Assembly: GCA_937895705.1 (NCBI GenBank) | Contig: CALBKM010000029.1 | Coordinates: 62,001-126,000 of the forward strand | Source of the DNA: an uncultured Clostridia bacterium | Lineage (GTDB): Bacteria; Bacillota; Clostridia; Lachnospirales; Lachnospiraceae | Direction: 5' to 3' | Length of the DNA stretch: 64,000 nucleotides | Shown: one piece after another, positions 60,546 to 64,000 of the stretch | Numbering within the stretch: position 1 is the stretch's first letter | Layout: every line of letters begins with the position of its first letter | Translations under genes and position numbers: made by a program | The notes under the pieces: model-generated | Seen by the model: the letters and a program-made list of their open reading frames with translations, nothing else | Database searches by the model: none | What the model was told of the DNA's origin: nothing

Positions 60546-61781
60546 TTATTTTGCAGCGGCCGAACTGCCGGCTAAATAGCCGGTAGACCATGCCACCTGT
60601 AAATTGTAACCGCCGGTCAGTGCATCTACATCCAGTACTTCCCCGGCAAAATACAAACCTTCCGTAAGCTTGGATTCCATGGTGGACGGATTGACTTCCT
60701 TTACGGAAACTCCTCCTCGTGTAATGACAGCCTCGTTAAAACCGCCTGTCTTTTTTATATGCATCACCATGCCTTTTAATACATCCGTAAGAATCCCTCG
60801 TTCCTGTTTGGTCACGGAATTGACCTGTTTCTCCTCGGGAATTCCGCACAATCCGATTATAACCCGAATCAGTCTTTGTGGCAACAGCTTATCCAGAGCA
60901 TTTCGGAATTGTTTGTTTTTTGCTTCCTCAAAATCACGCAAAATCCGTGCATCCAGCTCTTCTTTCGACAAAGCAGGCTTTAAATCAAGAGAAACGGTAA
61001 TATCTCCGGCCGACACCTTATCCGTTACGGCAGCACTGGCGGAAAGCACCAGCGGACCGCTGATTCCGTCCGCGGTAAACACCAGCTCACCGAAGCCGTC
61101 ATACAGTACTTTCTTTCCCTGCATCGCCTTTAAAGAAACATTCTTTAAGGAAAGCCCTTCCAACTCTTTTGCAAAAGGCTCCGCAATCTTTAACGCCACC
61201 AGCGACGGGTAACACTCCGTCACTGTATGCCCGCAAAGCTTCGCAAAGGTATAGCCGTCTCCCGTGGAACCGGTGGAGGCATAGGAGATTCCTCCCGTGG
61301 CAACGATACAGGCATCACAGAAAATCACTTCGCCGTTTTGCAGTTCCACTCCGGAAACACAGCCACCGGAAACACAAATCTTATTTACCGTAGTGTTAAA
61401 ACGAACCGTAACCCCGGCCTGTTTTAACCGCCTCGAAAGCCCGTTTATTACATCCGAGGATTTATCCGACACCGGAAACACCCGGTCTCCTCTCTCAATT
61501 TTAAGCGGCACGCCGCACTCCTCGAAAAAACGCATGGTCTGCTCGTTGGTAAACGCATATATCGCACTGTACATAAATCGGCGATTGGTTACGATATTCT
61601 TAAATAAATCCTCCGTCTCGCAGGCATTTGTAACATTACATCTGCCTTTTCCGGTAATATAAATCTTTTTTCCGGGCTTTTCGTTTTTCTCCAGAACTAA
61701 AACGTCTGCGCCTTCTTCCGCAGCCGCAATTGCAGCCATCATCCCCGCAGCTCCGGCACCGATTACAATTATTTTTTTCAT
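60546..61781 (-). CDS. NAD(P)/FAD-dependent oxidoreductase, HI0933/YhiN family
   Basis: 411-aa flavoprotein: FAD-binding VIGAGAAGMMAAIAAAEEGAD at the N-terminus (given in part), KNEKPGKKIYITGKGRCNVTN typical of HI0933-like proteins, IVATGGISYASTGSTGDGY, and C-terminal TRGGVSVKEVNPSTMESK and GEVLDVDALTGGYNLQ. The reaction is unknown for the family. It directly precedes cmk, a frequent clostridial order. Confidence 0.9.
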   Translation of the reverse strand: MKKIIVIGAGAAGMMAAIAAAEEGADVLVLEKNEKPGKKIYITGKGRCNVTNACETEDLFKNIVTNRRFMYSAIYAFTNEQTMRFFEECGVPLKIERGDRVFPVSDKSSDVINGLSRRLKQAGVTVRFNTTVNKICVSGGCVSGVELQNGEVIFCDACIVATGGISYASTGSTGDGYTFAKLCGHTVTECYPSLVALKIAEPFAKELEGLSLKNVSLKAMQGKKVLYDGFGELVFTADGISGPLVLSASAAVTDKVSAGDITVSLDLKPALSKEELDARILRDFEEAKNKQFRNALDKLLPQRLIRVIIGLCGIPEEKQVNSVTKQERGILTDVLKGMVMHIKKTGGFNEAVITRGGVSVKEVNPSTMESKLTEGLYFAGEVLDVDALTGGYNLQVAWSTGYLAGSSAAAK

Positions 61782-61811
61782 GTATGCTCCTTTGTCCCGT
61801 CCAAACAGACA

Positions 61812-61838
61812 GGCTGTCGCCTACAACCGGCGACAGCC
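61812..61838 (-). terminator. Hairpin after the GerMN-like lipoprotein gene
   Basis: Perfect 10-bp stem GGCTGTCGCC/GGCGACAGCC with a 7-nt loop. The minus T-tract is poor (TGTCTGTTTGG), so partial read-through to the flavoprotein gene is likely. Confidence 0.65.
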
Positions 61839-61853
61839 CGAATCCTATTATGC

Positions 61854-62402
61854 TTATCGACGCATATAAATCTCATCCTTTGAAAATTCAAAATGCCCGG
61901 AAAAGTAATCTCCTCCGTCAACCGAAAAACTGACCGCATTACAACCGAATACATTGTCTAACAGACTTTGTCCGAAGGCATCCAGAATCAAACCTTCAAT
62001 CCCGGCACCCACCTGACTGACCGGGGGGGAATCTCCGGAAAAGTCAACCGTAATCACATCATTTTTACGACTCACTTTGTTTACCTTCACGTAAATGGCA
62101 TTATCTCCCAAGGCATCGATTACCGCTTCGGTAACGATTTCTTCCGTTATGACCTTTTCGGCCACTACAAGCGCGGTTACGGCTGTCAGCTCCGTCAAAT
62201 CACTGTTTAAAGTATAAATCGGAAGCTCTGTAGTCTCGGAAGGAACAACCTCGAATTCTTCATCGTCCACCGGCTTCAGCGAAGCAAACGGTACCGGAGT
62301 ACTTGTGGAAATCGGTTCTTCATATTGCGGCTCTTTCTTACATCCCGGTATCATACCTAGAATCAGAATGCCGATAAAAACTGCTCCGATTTTTCTTCCC
62401 AT
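61854..62402 (-). CDS. GerMN-domain-like lipoprotein
   Basis: 182 aa. Signal peptide with lipobox IPGC (Cys ~21), a Pro/Ser/Thr-rich spacer (EEPISTSTPVPFASLKP), then a single domain: IYTLNSDLTELTAVTALV, KVSRKNDVITVDFSGDSPP, GLILDAFGQSLLDNV and AVSFSVDGGDYFSGHFEF. This pattern is that of the GerMN sporulation/germination domain, present once here rather than twice as in GerM. Likely on the outer membrane face, possibly linked to sporulation; the domain call is from pattern, not from a search. Confidence 0.75.
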   Translation of the reverse strand: MGRKIGAVFIGILILGMIPGCKKEPQYEEPISTSTPVPFASLKPVDDEEFEVVPSETTELPIYTLNSDLTELTAVTALVVAEKVITEEIVTEAVIDALGDNAIYVKVNKVSRKNDVITVDFSGDSPPVSQVGAGIEGLILDAFGQSLLDNVFGCNAVSFSVDGGDYFSGHFEFSKDEIYMRR

Positions 62403-62524
62403 ACAAGCTGCTCCTTTCTTCCGATTTATTCCGAACTTTTCTTTTCTTCCGTACCCGCCTCTACCTTAACAGCCAAGTATGTCATTTTCATGGTAAAATC
62501 TTTAAAGAAACGTTACAAATTGTA

Positions 62525-63064
62525 TTATTTGGTTTCCTTTAACACGCCTTTGTTCTTCCAGATATATTCGCAAAGAGAAATCACGGTAAGGGCCAGTGCC
62601 AGCCAGATAAACACCTGCTCCACCACCTCAATCCAGGCAAACGGCAGTTGCACAATCAGCAAAATACAAGTAATCATCTGGGCAATGGTCTTAAACTTCC
62701 CCCAGTAGCTTGCCGCGATTACCACACCGTTGTCGGATGCAATGAGACGGAATCCGCTGATAATAAACTCTCTTGCGATAATTACAATCACAATCCATGC
62801 CGGCATATAGGAAAGCTCCACAAAGCAAATCAGAGCGGAACAAACCAGAAGCTTATCCGCAAGCGGGTCCATAAACTTTCCGAAGTTGGTTACAAGATTA
62901 TGCTTTCTTGCAATATGTCCGTCCAACGCATCGGACAAACATGCGATTACAAATACCGCCGTAGCGATATAGTTGCCGAAGGGAATCCCCGGAACCAGCA
63001 TAAATACAAGAAATACCGGTATCATACATACACGGAAAATCGTAATTTTATTCGGTAAATTCAT
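62525..63064 (-). CDS. pgsA: CDP-diacylglycerol-glycerol-3-phosphate phosphatidyltransferase
   Basis: 179-aa membrane enzyme with the CDP-alcohol phosphotransferase motif DGHIAR-x8-GKFMDPLAD (residues ~48-70). It makes phosphatidylglycerol phosphate from CDP-diacylglycerol, the product of CdsA. About four to six membrane helices. It follows rimO by ~10 bp, a conserved Firmicute pair. Confidence 0.94.
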   Translation of the reverse strand: MNLPNKITIFRVCMIPVFLVFMLVPGIPFGNYIATAVFVIACLSDALDGHIARKHNLVTNFGKFMDPLADKLLVCSALICFVELSYMPAWIVIVIIAREFIISGFRLIASDNGVVIAASYWGKFKTIAQMITCILLIVQLPFAWIEVVEQVFIWLALALTVISLCEYIWKNKGVLKETK

Positions 63065-63073
63065 AACATCCTC

Positions 63074-64000
63074 CTAAATTATCTTCTTCTTTTCGGTATT
63101 CATTCCTACTAAATCGTACCCTTTTGCTCCGGTCACTTTTACCTTTACAAACTCACCGGATTCGTAATGCTCTCCCGACTCAACAAACAGGTATCCGTCA
63201 ATATTCGGCGCATCCATATAGGTCCGGGCCAAATACACATTATCCTGGGGCATCTTTCCTTCAATCAAAGCCTGATACCGCTTGCCGATACGATTCTCGG
63301 CATTTTCAAAGGCGATTCGCTGCTGAAGTTTCATAATTTCCTTCTGGCGGCGACGTTTCTCCTTTGCCGGCACCTGTCCCATCATCTTTGCGGCAGGGGT
63401 ATTCTCTTCCTTGGAATAGGTAAACACCCCCAGCCGGTCAAAACGAACCTCTTCCACAAAGGAAAGCAACTCTTTATGCTCCTCCTCCGTCTCTCCAGGA
63501 AAACCGGTTATGAGAGATGTACGAAGCACAATCCCTGGTAAATTCCGGCGAAGCTTCTTAATCAGGCGCACCAGTTCCTTCTTCGTGGTACGACGTCCCA
63601 TACGCTTTAACACCGTATCGGAAGCATGCTGAATCGGCAAATCCAAATAACGGCAAATCTTTTTCTCTTCCTTCATAACGGCGATCAACTCATCCGTAAT
63701 CTCCTCCGGATAACAGTACAGCAGACGAATCCATTCCGGCCCCTCGATGGCACAAAGCTTTTTAAGAAGCTCCGGCAGCATCTTCTTTCCGTACAAATCC
63801 ACACCATAGAGCGTGGTCTCCTGGGCAACCAGAATCAATTCCTTTGCCCCATCCTTCGCCAACTGCTCTGCTTCTTCTAAAATACGCTCCATCGGTACAC
63901 TGCGGTACTTTCCGCGAATGGACGGAATGACACAATAGGTACAAAACTTCTCGCAACCGTCCGCAATCTTTAAATAGGCCGTATAACCGCAGGTGGTATT
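63074..64000 (-). CDS. rimO: Ribosomal protein S12 methylthiotransferase (3' part)
   Basis: Partial: the frame is open to the window edge, so the N-terminal UPF0004 domain lies outside. The visible 308 residues begin just before the radical SAM cluster motif DGCEKFCTYCVIP (CxxxCxxC), continue through IYGVDLYGK, LLYCYPEEITDELI, RTSLITGFPGETEEEH and FSKEEN-like TYSKEENTPAAKM, and end in a TRAM domain (SGEFVKVKVTGAKGYDLVG). RimO adds a methylthio group to Asp89 of S12. RimO rather than MiaB by the TRAM end and by the pgsA neighbour. Confidence 0.92.
   Translation of the reverse strand, partial: NTTCGYTAYLKIADGCEKFCTYCVIPSIRGKYRSVPMERILEEAEQLAKDGAKELILVAQETTLYGVDLYGKKMLPELLKKLCAIEGPEWIRLLYCYPEEITDELIAVMKEEKKICRYLDLPIQHASDTVLKRMGRRTTKKELVRLIKKLRRNLPGIVLRTSLITGFPGETEEEHKELLSFVEEVRFDRLGVFTYSKEENTPAAKMMGQVPAKEKRRRQKEIMKLQQRIAFENAENRIGKRYQALIEGKMPQDNVYLARTYMDAPNIDGYLFVESGEHYESGEFVKVKVTGAKGYDLVGMNTEKKKII

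Overview
The window is chromosomal core sequence of an anaerobic, low-to-mid GC Gram-positive bacterium, most likely a member of the Lachnospiraceae (Clostridia). The grounds are: an IspH-ribosomal protein S1 fusion, a PolC-type DNA polymerase, a Na+-pumping biotin decarboxylase set, a flavoredoxin-rubredoxin fusion, strong AGGAGG ribosome binding sites, many lipoproteins with a lipobox and no outer-membrane genes. Most genes lie on the minus strand. Only four protein genes (1580-2122, 33451-33879, 39945-40472, 40553-41926) are on plus.

Layout: 0-10 kb is a mixed region: lipoproteins, a high-molecular-weight rubredoxin, a YwlG-like protein, a c-di-GMP phosphodiesterase, a histidinol-phosphatase, a cysteine-peptidase-like protein behind a MerR-type promoter, a Nudix hydrolase, a ComB-like phosphatase, a candidate small RNA, a methyltransferase and two identical tandem tRNA-Glu(CUC) genes. 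10-23 kb is the conserved pyrH-frr-uppS-cdsA-(GDPD)-dxr-rseP-ispG-polC cluster (lipid carrier, phospholipid and isoprenoid synthesis, translation recycling, replication), preceded by a bactofilin. 23-33 kb holds a mannitol-dehydrogenase-family enzyme with its own operator-like promoter, an RNA methyltransferase, an MBL-fold hydrolase, the KtrAB potassium uptake pair, a DUF697-type GTPase and uncharacterised cytoplasmic proteins. 34-39.4 kb is an operon with two biotin-dependent carboxyltransferases (OadA/5S type and acyl-CoA/12S type), one biotin carrier and the OadB/OadG membrane pump subunits. 40-48 kb has a cyclophilin, a lipoprotein polysaccharide deacetylase, a DUF1508 protein, recX and recA with a LexA box, and a four-gene envelope-like operon with paired palindromic operators. 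48-64 kb is housekeeping: rapZ, ilvA, ftsY, smc, rnc, acpP, plsX, cheR, ispH-rpsA, cmk, a flavoprotein, a GerMN-like lipoprotein, pgsA and the 3' part of rimO, which runs off the right edge.

The most unusual content is non-coding: a 302-nt foldback element with two CGGA-capped hairpins (34025-34326), two adjacent structured elements in the intergenic region upstream of ppiB (39575-39711 and 39721-39807), an 84-nt four-way-junction leader upstream of cheR whose main stem is fully paired only in the cheR-sense RNA, and a plus-strand small RNA candidate with extended -10 promoter and terminator. No CRISPR array, prophage, insertion sequence or defence locus was seen. All calls are from reading the sequence; no database search was run.
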